64,000 bases of DNA, from positions 4,216,001 through 4,280,000 of the forward strand of contig CM073193.1 of the NCBI GenBank assembly GCA_037042915.1. Direction: 5' to 3'. Made by a program: the position numbers and the translations under genes. Positions 1 to 10,561 of the stretch are shown piece after piece. The stretch comes from Auricularia sp. M13 (taxonomy: Eukaryota; Basidiomycota; Agaricomycetes; Auriculariales; Auriculariaceae). Under the pieces are notes generated by a model, which was not told the origin of the DNA, ran no database searches, and was given only the letters and a program-made list of their open reading frames with translations. Each line of letters begins with the position of its first letter. Position 1 is the stretch's first letter.

Positions 1-642
1 GAATTCAAACGCTTACAGCACGAGCATGCACGCGCTCTCGCCCAACGCCGTATCGTTCATCAACAACGTCCTGAAGACGACGCCGGAGAAGTTGGCCATG
101 GACTTCCACACCTACCTGATCTCAGGCCGGGCAGACGGTACGTGCACCGTGCTTATATTCACTGCTCATTCATTGAACTCACGTCGTTGCAGCACCTGAC
201 GTGCCGCCGGTAACCACGGTCAACGGGCTGAAGACGAAGGCACGCGAGCTCATTCAGCACTCGTTCCGCACGCGCTGCCCAATGTCTCTCGTGCCCTACT
301 CACGCCTGCACAGGAGAGCTCGTCCCTGTCGGTCGCATGACGTACGACTTACTGGGCATGTTTGAGAAGTTCAAGGTCGACTTTATCGGCGGCAAGGACG
401 ACGTTCTGCCGGATCCAGGCCATCTGAATACGACCCCGCCGCTGCAGCAGCTCATCAGCGCGCTCGAAGCCGGCACCTGCGGATGGCGCTCGGTCCCTGA
501 CGACGAGATCGACGAGCGGCGCGACGAGATCATCGCCCGCCTCACGGCTGCTCGCAAGTCCACGACCAAGCCGCCGCGCAAGGAGCGCAGCGACAAGAAC
601 GTGCCGCGCAAGCCCCTCGCCCCCCTGAACCCCACAGCCTAG
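1..642 (+). CDS. 3' end of an unrecognised protein-coding gene (5' end outside window)
   Basis: An open frame enters from the left edge and reaches a donor at about 137/138. A second exon starts at about 193 after a TTGCAG acceptor, and the last exon runs through MTYDLLGMFEKF (from 337) to a stop at 640-642. The C-terminal 60 residues are rich in Lys, Arg and Pro (for example KPPRKERSDK) and look disordered. I do not recognise the family. The join between the second exon (ending near ELIQHSF) and the last exon (TGELVPVGR) changes frame, and no convincing intron of normal length explains it, so either a very short intron or a base error lies at about 262-313. A polyadenylation region follows. 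Confidence 0.5.
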
Positions 643-1830
643 AGCACCGTTTACTTAGGATAGATCTTGCAAATGACATAAGTTTTATGCTTGCATATCT
701 CGTGTGAAAGAGCTCGTCTCTGGGATCCCAACGATATAAAATTTATGTATTTATGTTGAGTCGTCGGCGGACGAGTCGTGCTCGTCGCCGACGACGGCGC
801 TGCGGCGATGAGCGCGGTGATTGATGACGACGGGCACAGCGCCCGGACATGTTTGACAGCTGCCGGACGTTCCGGACGGCCGGACGGGCAATCCCACGTG
901 CTTCGAGGGCCCTGAGCTGCCCTGACTCATGCACCGGCCCCAGGGACTCCTTGGCGGCCGAGGATTATTGAGGTATTGGCAGTATTATTCGCGAGTGTAT
1001 CTACAGTAGCATTCCGAGTGCAACATGCCATGGCGCACCCCCCCCATCACCACGGCTTCTTATCACCGGAACTGTTGACACCCGGGTGGCAGCCGCCGCG
1101 GAGCCGCAAGATCATGGCTACTTTCAACGCATGCGTCAGACACAACGAACGGCTGGTTAATACAGTACTGTACGAGATTAGCAAGATCAAGGAACTAGAT
1201 TCAATAAACAAAACTCGAGCTGCAGACTTGAGAAAGGTTTTGAACTTTTGCCATGGGTAAAAGATTCTCTTCACTGGACCCGGAATAGTGGATTGGTTGA
1301 CATTTGTAAGAGATTCATAGACTGGTTTTCTGCAAGAATGAAGGATAATCGTTTGAGGGTGGTTGTTAACAGATTTAAGGACCACCATTCAAACTATTCA
1401 CTTGTTCAATGAGTATCCTTTGTAATATGTGAGAGAGTGGCACCGAGATTTCTATTGTGCCACATTCAATAGATTCACTTGTATTCTTGCAGAAAACCAT
1501 GACGGTAATCTCTAACAATTTTCGACCACCACACAATCATGGGCCCAGTGCTTACCCCAGCTTACCCCTTGCGGTGTTGCACCATGTGGTATTTTGGATA
1601 ATGCCTTCTCAGTTTCTGTGCTTATTACATGAGCTCTGATTCTGAACGGGTAATTCTGAATCCGTGGCCTGCTGTGACTTGAGTATACGCTGTACAGCGT
1701 AGATGGGTTTGGACAATGTTGGCAGGATGAGCTGTGGTTGTAAGTTGACAGTAAAAACTGCAGCGTGCTTATATATGTACTTTTCCTCCTCCTCCTCCTC
1801 CTCCTCCTGAATCCTCCTGGTGCCAGCAGC
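643..1830. other. Intergenic region, convergent 3' flanks
   Basis: About 1.2 kb between the stop of the first gene and the stop of the SET5-like gene, which converge here. It is AT-richer than its surroundings. I see no conserved reading frame. The longest one (976-1260, + strand) has no recognisable domain and its codon use is unlike the neighbouring genes. Confidence 0.5.
1785..1808. repeat. (CCT)8 microsatellite
   Basis: Eight perfect CCT units lie 22 bp beyond the stop codon of the SET5-like gene, probably within its 3' UTR (AGG repeat on the sense strand). Confidence 0.9.
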
Positions 1831-3324
1831 CTACGCAGCCCCTTCAAACTTCCGCACAGAATCCTCGACCTTGGACTCGTCCTTGATCTTGTCGGCCTCC
1901 TTGTCGGACTCCTTGAGCTGTTTCGGGCGCTCCTCGACACACCGCGCACAATGGCACACAAAGCGCCACCCGTCGACGAGCTGCGCGCGCCGGCGGACCC
2001 AGCACTCGTACGGGCCCTCCTCGGGCCTGCGCGCGACCTCGACAAAGGCCATCGTCAGCTCGTCGCCCTTGGAGATTGAGCGCGACGCGACGAGATGCAG
2101 CTCGTACGTCCCCTTAGGGAATGTCGGGCGCACCGAGGGCGTGCACGAATGCGTGAGCTGCGCGTGCATGTCAGTGTCCCTGCGAATGGATGAAAAGGCG
2201 GAGAACGCACGTAGGAGCTGACGCGGTATAGCGCCGCGCCGACCTGGCGCTGCATGCCGAGCGGCGTGCGCGTCCACTCGATCTCCTCGCCCTCCTTCAA
2301 GCCCGCGAGGTCCTTCGGCAGGCGGATCTTGCGGTCCCTCCCGCCGCCGAACACGACGCCAATCGCGTTATACGCGACCTTGCCCTTGAGCGTGTTGTAC
2401 CGCTCGTCCTGGATGAAGTCATCCGCGGTGGGCGAGTTGAGCGCCGCGGCGAACACCGCGCGCATGGCGTTGACCTCCTCAGGGGGCGAGTGCATCTCGA
2501 GGTAGCGCAGGCGCTCGACGTGGTCCTCGAAGCGGTACTCGGACGCGTATGGCCCGATGGGCTCGGGGAGGTGGCTGGGCGGTGGCGGCGGCTCGTCGGG
2601 CTTGAGCATGGGCAGCATCCGCGCAGACTCGTGCATAACCTGCGCTGCGAAGAGCCGCACCGTCAGCAGAGGCCGGATGTGCCCGCTCTTCTTGAGGAAC
2701 CGCACGAAGGCCTCCTGCGCTGCCCGTCGGGGACCCGGCGCCGGCGGCTCGGGGTCGATGGAGAGAAGAGGCCCGAGGCCGAAGAGGAAACTGTGGTGCG
2801 TCCGTTGTGCGAGATCGTGGCAGTCTGGAGAGCAGTACGCGGACTGCAGGAGGTCGTCCGCTGGCCGGATGGTGGTGCCCCCTTGCAGTTTGCGAAGACA
2901 TTGTGAGCAGTGAGTGCCCTTGCCTTCCAGATCGCTATCCAAAGCTGAGCACATCGGCAATTCCTGCAACGCCCCTATCTCAATATCAGGAAGCACAGTG
3001 GCACCGAAAGCATACCGTGTATATGGTCTCCCCGACGGTAAAGTCTTTCGTTGCCACCAGGACGTTTTTCAACACTGTATTGCCGTCCGCGTCCAGACTT
3101 TGCACGCGCTTCACGGCAACATGCATGGACGGCGGGGGAAAGTCGTTAAAGTAACCTACGCTCGCGTTGGCTGACGGTTTCACGGGCGCTTGACGAGAAT
3201 CACACACCTTCTCCGCGGTTCTTGACCTGCAGAGTGTGGCGCAAGGAAAAAAAAAGCAAATCGTCACGGTCAGAGTCAGGATTGCACGATAGGAGACGAG
3301 AGCACAGGGGGGCAGGGAGGACAT
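1831..3324 (-). CDS. SET5: SET-domain protein methyltransferase, SET5-type
   Basis: Five exons fit on the minus strand: 3324-3298, 3226-3208, 3155-3016, 2963-2211 and 2157-1831, totalling 1266 nt (421 residues) with consistent phases. The N-terminal SET half (MHVAVKRVQSLD, VGETIYTELPM) is followed by a MYND-like zinc knuckle (CSQC, then CSPDC) and a Pro/Glu-rich insert. The catalytic half follows, with the conserved SET core at SSYLTHSCTPSVRPTF (the NHSC-like motif reads THSC) and a later CHCARC zinc cluster. SET5 enzymes of yeast methylate histone H4 lysines; the same role here is inferred. The start codon lies only 11 nt after the stop of TOM20 on the same strand. A downstream Met (MHVAVK) is an alternative start. 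Confidence 0.85.
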
Positions 3325-3335
3325 TGTTGCACAGT

Positions 3336-4109
3336 CTAGGGGGGAGGAGATACATGGGTCGGCGAGTTGGTGCCGGTGTCTATGATCTTGTCCCAGTCCA
3401 CAGACGACGACGTCTCCGAGGGCGGGCCCGACCTGGCAGCGGCTGCGGGCGCGGCGTCGTCGATGGCGTCCTCGTAGATGATGGGGATTTGGGTGGAGCC
3501 CTGCCCTGCCCCCAGCGGACCAGAGACACTCACGTCAAAAGTGGTGAGCTTCATGAGAATGTTGAAGATCGGCTCCGGCACCGTCTTCTGGTATATCATG
3601 ATGAGCTCGACCGGCGCCGGGTAGACGCGTAGTGCGCGGTAGAAATGGAGCGCGGCATCGAGGTATGTGGATGGGCCTGGTTTTTTTTTGTCAGAAAAAT
3701 ATTTGGAGACACTAAAATAAAAAAGAATGCGACTGACCCTGAGTCGAGAGACGTTCACCCTCGCCAATGTGCAGGGTAAAGTAGCCCTCGCGGTCGGCTG
3801 TGAGATCGGGCAGCGGCTCGCCGCGGATGGCGAGCAGGGCGGCCTTGAGCGCGTCGTCGGTGACGACGGAGGCAGCGGCAGCAGTCTCCGTTTTTGCGCG
3901 TTTGACGCGTTTCTGCTCTTTGCCTGTGGCCGGGTGAGGCTCGCGTGGGCGGCGGCACACACGTCACACTCACGCAGCTGCTTCCTGAACTGGGCGTCGT
4001 TCCTGCGCTTGTAGTCGAAGTAGACGGCATACGCAGCCAGGCCGCCGAGCACAGTGGCCCCGGCAATGATGAGCGCCGTCGTGGCCGTGCTCCGTTCAGG
4101 CGTGCTCAT
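3336..4109 (-). CDS. TOM20: Mitochondrial import receptor subunit Tom20
   Basis: Three exons fit: 4109-3974, 3923-3738 and 3676-3336 (663 nt, 220 residues). The N-terminus has a single membrane anchor at about residues 10-32 (TTALIIAGATVLGGLAAYAV) followed by the basic stretch DYKRRND, the usual Tom20 signal-anchor. The cytosolic receptor domain follows (GEGERLSTQG, then ALHFYRALRVYPAPVELI, then YQKTVPEPIFNILMKLT), and the protein ends in an acidic tail. Tom20 recognises amphipathic presequences at the outer mitochondrial membrane. It is divergent from the AAA ATPase gene (115 bp between start codons) and directly upstream of the SET5-like gene. A possible 28-33 nt intron in the DVSVSGPLG region was judged too short to accept. 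Confidence 0.9.
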   Translation of the reverse strand: MSTPERSTATTALIIAGATVLGGLAAYAVYFDYKRRNDAQFRKQLRECDVCAAAHASLTRPQAKSRNASNAQKRRLLPLPPSSPTTRSRPPCSPSAASRCPISQPTARATLPCTLARVNVSRLRVSRILFYFSVSKYFSDKKKPGPSTYLDAALHFYRALRVYPAPVELIMIYQKTVPEPIFNILMKLTTFDVSVSGPLGAGQGSTQIPIIYEDAIDDAAPAAAARSGPPSETSSSVDWDKIIDTGTNSPTHVSPPP

Positions 4110-4224
4110 CGACGACGGCGGACGGAGGACGGAAGAGGAGCTGAGCGGCGCGAAATGCTTCCGGACCCGGACACACGCCACGCAATCGGCGCCGCGACTG
4201 CGCTCCTCCGTCCTGCCCGCCGCC
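4110..4224. promoter_or_regulatory. Compact divergent promoter, TOM20 / AAA ATPase
   Basis: Only 115 bp separate the start codons of TOM20 (minus) and the AAA ATPase (plus), so both 5' UTRs and promoters must share this GC-rich stretch. No TATA box is visible. Confidence 0.5.
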
Positions 4225-6162
4225 ATGAACGACCTCGAGGACGCCTTCGTCAACGTCTCCTTCGACGACCAGCGCGTCGAGACCCCGAAGCAGGCTCCTG
4301 GCAGCGTCGCGCTGCCGTCGGACGAGTACGGGCTATGGGCGGACCACAGTCAGTCGACGCGCCACACGCTGCCTGCCCCGCGCTGACTGGTGTGCCGCAC
4401 AGCGTCTGCCAAGCGCAGCGACGACGAGGTCCAGATGTACGCCACCATTGCTGCGAGTGCACACCGCTGGGACTGACGCGTTCGTGGCTGCAGGTACGAC
4501 TACCTGCGCAAGCGCTACCCGGGCCACGTCGTCGTCTCCACCCACGACTGGTCCAACAACGTTCTCGCGTACCCAGAGGCACGTTCAGCCCAGCCAGCAG
4601 CATACAGCCTGTCTAACGCGTGTCTCTCAGGCGTTCGTCATGCCCGATCCCGACCAGGAATCCATCATTCGCGCAGTCTTCCTCCCGCTGCCAAAGGGCG
4701 CTCCCCAGCCCGGCGTCATCGGCGACGACGTCGCATTTGCCTCATACATCGTGGCCTGGAAGGTCAGCGCAGCCAGCGCTCATGTTGACCGAATTCACTA
4801 ACGCCGGACACGCATGTCCGCAGGAATGGGAATACAGACTGGTCGTCTGCCAGGCAAGGTCGCTCATATCCCCTGCATGCATCCATCAATAAAGCTGGAC
4901 GTTGCAGTACCCCGTTGGCTTTTCGATCGTTAGGCAGCAGTTTCTCATACACAAGGGCCCAGAGGCCAACGTCCACGCTCTCATCGTGGCTGCGAACGGC
5001 TTCGCGGAGGAGCTGCACGATGAGATATGGGTATATGTGGACGCGGCTTGGCAAAAGGTGCGCATCCTCAACCTAACCCCACGTTTACTGCTGCCGACTG
5101 TGAGAGACAGGATGCAAACCTCTGGATCGAAGTGCAGAAGGCCAACTGGGACGATGTCATTCTCAAGAAATCGTTCAAGGACCAAATCCAGAACGATGTC
5201 AACGGTTTCTACCAGCAAGAAAAGGTGTACAAGGACCTCGGCATTCCGTGGAAGGTTGGTGCCCGTCTCTTCCCACCATTCTACGTGTGCTAAAGTCTGG
5301 AAACCAGCGTGGTATTTTGATGCATGGTCCTCCAGGTAACACATCCCAAAGAACCCTCTGAATCTCCCCGCTCACGACTCCATTTAGGCAATGGCAAGAC
5401 CATCAGCATGAAGGTGCGACCACCGTTCAGAGCGTCTTGATGTCCATAACTAATGCTTTATTGCGAACAGGCGATTATGAAGACGGCGCCCGCCACGCCT
5501 CTCTACGTCCGATCCTTCCAGCACTGGCGCGGCCCTGAATACGCGATGAAGGAAGTCTTCACCACGCGCGGCGGAATGCGCCCTGTCTCCTAGTGCTGGA
5601 GGACCTCGACACGCTTATCGACGAGCGAACGCGTTCCTTCTTCCTCAACCAAGTACGCACCTTCCATCCATCCCTGCTCCTCCGCGGTGTTGACTTACGA
5701 TATCCCTTACAGCTCGACGGTCTGGACGGTAACGACGGCCTGTTGATCATCGGTACGACGAACTATCTCGACCGGATCGACCCCAGCCTGTCTAAGCGGC
5801 CGAGCCGGTTCGACCGCAAGCTGCTGTTCGACATCCCCGACAAGGACGAGCGCACGCTGTACTGCCGCTACTGGCAGCACAAGCTCGCGGCGAACGACAA
5901 GGTCGACTTCCCGGACGCGCTCGTCGGCGCGATCGCCGGCATGACGGACGGCTTCAGCTTCGCGTTCCTCAAGGAGGCGTTCGTATCGACGCTTGTGCTC
6001 ATCGCTACCGGCAGCGAGGCGCGGCCGTTCGATGAGGCGATCAAGGCGACTATCAAGAATCTGCGCAAGGAGATAGGGAAAGATGAGGAGGAGAAGGAGA
6101 AGGAGGAGGAGGTCTCCAAGCTCATGAGCTCCAGCTTCTTCCGCCAATTTGTGAAGCAGTGA
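4225..6162 (+). CDS. BCS1-like AAA ATPase (one apparent frame break)
   Basis: Eleven exons fit: 4225-4348, 4403-4436, 4494-4578, 4631-4762, 4824-4853, 4908-5057, 5111-5254, 5308-5335, 5388-5413, 5471-5652 and 5713-6162. The N-terminal domain is typical of fungal P-loop ATPases of unassigned role. The AAA core shows Walker A (GPPGNGKT, split by an intron), Walker B (LLVLEDLD), sensor-1-like IIGTTNYLD and the arginine region RPSRFDRK. The C-terminus is a Glu/Lys coiled segment. Two introns appear to use GC donors (after 4578 and after 4853). In exon 10 the frame that reads EYAMKEVF must shift near 5568-5582 to reach APCLLVLEDLD, and no intron fits there. The cellular target is unknown. Confidence 0.8.
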
Positions 6163-6375
6163 GTGACAAGAGGACGGCGCAACGTGGTCGGTTTGTAGGA
6201 TAGTACACACGCTTTCTTGGAAGAAATTCTAGACGTCGCACAGTTGATGGACAGGTACAAGAAATACAATGCGAGTGATATTGCAGATGCGTGCGAGAAA
6301 CAAGACAAGACATGTACGAAACGTGCAGCAGGATGTAAAGCCGGGGCTCGATAGCGTATGGGGCGCGTCAGTCGG

Positions 6376-7193
6376 TCAGCAGTCGTTCGGCGCGCAGGCG
6401 GGGCCGAGGTTGTCGGGGCAGTCAGACATGTCGGCATCGTCGTCATCGCCGGTCGCAGGGTCGGAGGAGAACGAGTAATCGTCCTCCTCGGTTGCGTCGC
6501 CCCAGTCGGACATGTCCTCGTCGGTGGTAGCGGCGTCCTCATCATCGCCCTCGCCCTCGCCATCGTCTGTCAGGAAATCATCGGAACGCATGAGGTCGTC
6601 TTCGTCGGGGATGTACTCGCCGCCGTCGCTCGACTCGACGTCCTCGTCCTTAGGCATCTCCAGGAAGACGTCGCGGCAGGTGGGGCAGCTGCCGTGCTGG
6701 TGTTGGGGGTGTCAGTCGCGCTGGGACCCATTGTAAGATCTGGACAAGGGGGCTCCACTGACCGACGTGTTGACCCATTCCACAAGACTACGTCAGGGGG
6801 CGCCGGTCAGACCTGGGGAGAAGGACGGCGAGAAGAAGACGGCGCACTCTTTCTTGCAGAATACATGCCCGCAGCGCGCGAGCTTGGTCAGGCCGTGGAG
6901 CTCGATATGGTCGTCCTCGCCGAGCTCGAACTGCTCTGGCGGCTCGGCGCAGATGGCGTCGAAGGGCATAAGGCAGATAGCGCAGCCATCGTCTTGCGCA
7001 GCGGGAGCAGCGTTTGAGTCTGTAGTTCGTGCGTGGACCGCGGGTACGCACCGGACTTGACGTCGGACAAGGGAACTGTGGGTAGTGAGCGCAGAAACGC
7101 GATGCGGGGGTCACTGTCGCGCTCAATAAAGAATTTCAAGCAACAGTAGGTGGAATTCACGTACATATAGGGTACTGGAGGCAGGTCTTCCAT
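6376..7193 (-). CDS. RING-finger protein, putative E3 ubiquitin ligase
   Basis: Four exons fit: 7193-7052, 7019-6848, 6787-6763 and 6696-6376 (660 nt, 219 residues). The RING reads CAIC at the first pair, then CGHVFCKKD, then EWVNTSHGSCPTCRD, so the sixth ligand is Asp rather than Cys, a variant I recall from other fungal RING proteins. Exon 3 is only 25 nt. The last 90 residues are very acidic (DDLMRSDDFLTDDGEGEGDD), likely disordered. Intron 1 would be only 32 nt; using the later acceptor near 6993 gives a 60-nt intron and a slightly shorter protein. It converges with the AAA ATPase gene. The E2 partner and substrate are unknown. Confidence 0.8.
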
Positions 7194-7813
7194 GCCTGCG
7201 CGTGCGGCGTGGGAAGGAACGTGGATGAGACGCGCTACCGGCGTTTTCCAGGATTCAACTGCTTACACTCACGTGACCGCGGCGGATCCCGCTGGTCGCG
7301 GGTCCAAACACGCTGGATTTTCGGGCGCGGCTGCTGACGGGATGAATATTTGGACTTCCTCCATGGAAAGATTTGCAGCGCAACATAAGAGCCATATTCA
7401 ATGTAGATTGCTGCGGAGGTTTCTAAGTCCACTGAACCGGGCTTACCGGAACACTGAGCCGACTGTTTGTTTCGCCGGCCCGGCCCACTCTGTCATGAGC
7501 GCATCCGCGTGCGCACGCGCGTCAGAGAAGCAAACCGATGCAAAACCATCCAACAGCAGACGGTTCCTGGGGAATTAGACGGCGGCGCTCAGTCGTATTC
7601 CTGGCCCTGCTGCATGAGAAGCGGATGCTCGCTTCAGTGCTGGCCACCAGCCAATGTCGGCAAAGAAAAAGCTGCGCGATGTCGATGGCGAGTTCGGCAC
7701 TGGGACAACCTCGGGTCTCTGGACCCCGCACTGACGCTGATCCAGAATAAAAAGCGCGTGCCTTGCGCTGTCAGCCCGCGCGCGTTCTTCCTGTGCCCCG
7801 TCCGCTCGACTCG
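7194..7813. other. Divergent intergenic region, RING gene / MFS transporter
   Basis: About 620 bp between two divergent start codons. It must hold both promoters. I see no convincing TATA box, RNA gene or repeat. Confidence 0.5.
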
Positions 7814-10201
7814 ATGGCAGCCTCAGAATCCGCGTCGATCAAGGAGGACCGCGACCAGCATGTCGACCGCCCCGACCCGAATGCTGAGTTTGGCGGGCTC
7901 GAGGAGCGCAAGAAACTCGAGAAGAAACTCCTGCGCAAAATCGACCTGCGCATGCTCATTCTCGTGCGCCAGCCAGAGCGCGTCTCCAAGGCCGCAATCA
8001 CTGACCGCTGTGCCCTGCTTAGATTCTTGCCTACATGATGAATTACCTGGACCGCAACAATGCGGGCGCTGCGCGGTTACGCGGGTTCGAGAGCGACCTT
8101 CATTTGAAGAACCAGGAGTTCCCCACTCTCCGTGCGTCTGCACCAGTCATGTCATCGCGTCATCTCACCTGCTATGCAAGTATCCATCCTCTACGTCGGA
8201 TACATCCTATGCCAGGTGCGTGCTCATTCCCCGGAGATGAACCATTCATCGCAGCTCATGCGGGTGGCAGATCCCCAGTAACATGTTCCTGAACTACAGC
8301 GGGAAACCGTCGTTGTACCTGCCGTTCTGCATGACAATCTGGGGTGTCATTTCGTGCGTGCCGTTCATAACACGTGACGTTGATGCATGTTGACGGCTCC
8401 CAGTTGTTTGACTGGAATCACGCAGAAGTGCATTTCGGCCTTTCACTGCGCCTGAGGCCCATTCTGACGACACACAGCTTCGTCGGCGCATTGTTGACTC
8501 GGTTCTTCCTGGGCTTTGTGGAGGTTCGTGCCGCTCATTATGAACTGGACATGGACGTCAGCTAAAGTGTGACCCAGGCCGCATTCTTCCCAGGTACAAC
8601 TCTCACAACCTACATTCTGACGGAATATTGACTGAACGATCATCAGGTGCACTCTTCTTGCTGTCCAAATGGTATAAACGCGAGGAGCTCGGCTTGAGAA
8701 CGACGATTCTCTACTGCGGAAACCTCTCTTCAAACGCGTTCGGCAACCTGATCGCCAGTGGCGTGCTGTCAAACATGCAGGGAACGCTCGGTCACGCGGC
8801 CTGGCGTTGGCTTTTCTATATCGGAGAGATAACAGGATTATCTGAGACGTGTTTCTGACAGGTCGTCTAGAGGGCTCCCTGACTGTCGGTGCGCTGCACT
8901 TGGATTTTATCTCTTCGTCAGCTTCTGACTGGTCTTCGTTCTCCAGTCGTAGCAATTTCGGTGAGCGCTAGACTGCTATTCGTGGTCATCCTCATTGAGA
9001 CTTCTCACTCAGATGGTATTCATCCTCCCGGATTTCCCGTCCACGTCAACGTTCCTGAGTCCGCAGGAGCGTCGGCTTGCCGAGCTGAGAATGGAGGAGG
9101 ACGCGGGAGAGGTGGACGAAGAGGCCGCGAACAACGCGTTCCACGGATTCATGCTCGCGATCAAAGACTGGAGAGTCTGGTTCCTTGCGGTAGCATTGAC
9201 CGCGCAGGTGGTTGCGCTGTCGTTCAATGCGTACTTCCGTAAGTCCGTCACCGATTTCCTATATCTCTAGCTGAAATTCCTTGTAGAGAGTGAGTCTTGG
9301 GCCAAAACGCCCGCAGGGATCTGTCGTTTACTTTTACAGCGCTCACTAAGACTTTGGGGTACAACACCACCGTCACTCTCCTGCTTTGCGCTCCTCCGTA
9401 CGTACTGTATCGTGTCTCAGATATTGGCGTGTTGACGAACTTTCTTAGGTGGGCGTTTGCCACCATAGTCGCATTCTTCCTGGCAAGGTGGGAATGTTCT
9501 CCCGCAGTGCGTGCGTCCTGTTGAAATACCTTTCAGACACTCCGACCGGACAAATGAACGATGCTTTCACATCATCGCCAGCATCCTGCTGGCCAATGTC
9601 GGATTCATCATCTCTCTGTGGAATTCTCCCTCCCCGCAATTCATCCGCTGAGCACTATTTTTCGTTTAGGTCGACAATGAACACCGCTGCTCGCTTCATC
9701 TCTCTGTACGTCAATCTCAACTCTTTGGATTACAAGCTAACCTTTCTATCAGATTCTTGCAGTGCCAGATGTATGCGGGTTTTGTCGTATTTTATGCATG
9801 GCTGCCTACAAGCCTTCCCCGACCGCCCTCGAAGCGAGCAGTGGCTATCGCCCTTATCAATGCATTCTCCCAGCTGGGAAACGTGGCTGGCTCGTACGTC
9901 CCCTCGTTCGGATACGCCATTCATCCCGCGAGAGCTGAGAACTGCTTAACAGTTATGTTTGGCCAAAGCCTTGGGGCGACTCCTACCGTAATTCATACGG
10001 AATCTGTGTCGCCTGCTCATTTACGGCTATATTCATGTGCCTGTTCTTCAGGTAAGCTTCTTCCGCGGCCGCGGGTACTTTCACCGTCCACTGAGCATTC
10101 ATCCTTGCAGGCAACACCTTGCCTCCCTGAACCGGAAATTGGACCAGGATGAGGAGAAGCGCGATCCAAGCGCGCCCAGACACGTTAGGTACACGCTGTA
10201 A
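7814..10201 (+). CDS. MFS transporter, allantoate permease (anion:cation symporter) family
   Basis: A many-exon gene whose frames join into a 12-helix carrier. The N-terminus is acidic and cytosolic (MAASESASIKEDRD). Then come LAYMMNYLDRNNAGAAR, the family signature after helix 1; FVGALLTRFFLGFVEAAFFPG; LLSKWYKREELGLR; and the WRWLFYIEG turn before helix 6. The central loop reads ILPDFPSTSTFLSPQERRLA, as in Dal5/Tna1-type permeases. Later helices include VVFYAWLPTSLPRP and GNVAGSYVWPKPWGDSY. Substrates of this family are small carboxylates, ureides or vitamins; the one here is not predictable. At about 8821 the exon ending TATATCG should be followed by GT but reads GAGAGATAAC, a non-canonical or damaged donor. 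Confidence 0.85.
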
Positions 10202-10561
10202 TGATACAACTAACTTTACGACCTGTGAACAACAATACTCAACGGAGGATTTCCCAATGAAGTACCTCTCGGATGATCTGCATGATCACGGGATATTGCC
10301 GGATCGGCGCGAAGCGTCGTCTCTTGACCAGCGGCCCGCCGCACACCATCCAAAGCTCCTGTCTGTCCTCCAGCGCGTGGCGTATGGCGCTGCGCAGCCT
10401 AAACATGGCGCACACAAGCCGACGGGCTCGGTACGGCGCGGAGAAAACCTGGGGCGTTCCTCGGCAAATTGGCAGAGGGTCTCCAGGTGACCCTGTACCG
10501 TCGGCAGCTCGGACCTCAGAGCCCAGACAGGTTCCTTTACCCCCTTCTCTGCCCACACGCC
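10202..10561. other. Intergenic region, MFS transporter to beta-mannosidase
   Basis: 360 bp between tandem plus-strand genes, holding the transporter 3' UTR and the beta-mannosidase promoter. No other feature seen. Confidence 0.45.

Noticed and set aside
976-1260. 94-codon plus-strand frame between the first two genes
   Set aside because: No domain, composition unlike neighbouring exons, and an equally long unrelated frame on the other strand.
2479-2906. Several overlapping long frames antisense to the SET5 gene
   Set aside because: They are GC-rich shadow frames; the minus-strand SET5 exon alone carries the conserved motifs.
3510-3545. Possible 28-33 nt intron in the last TOM20 exon
   Set aside because: Shorter than every well-supported intron in the window, and the unspliced frame reads naturally.
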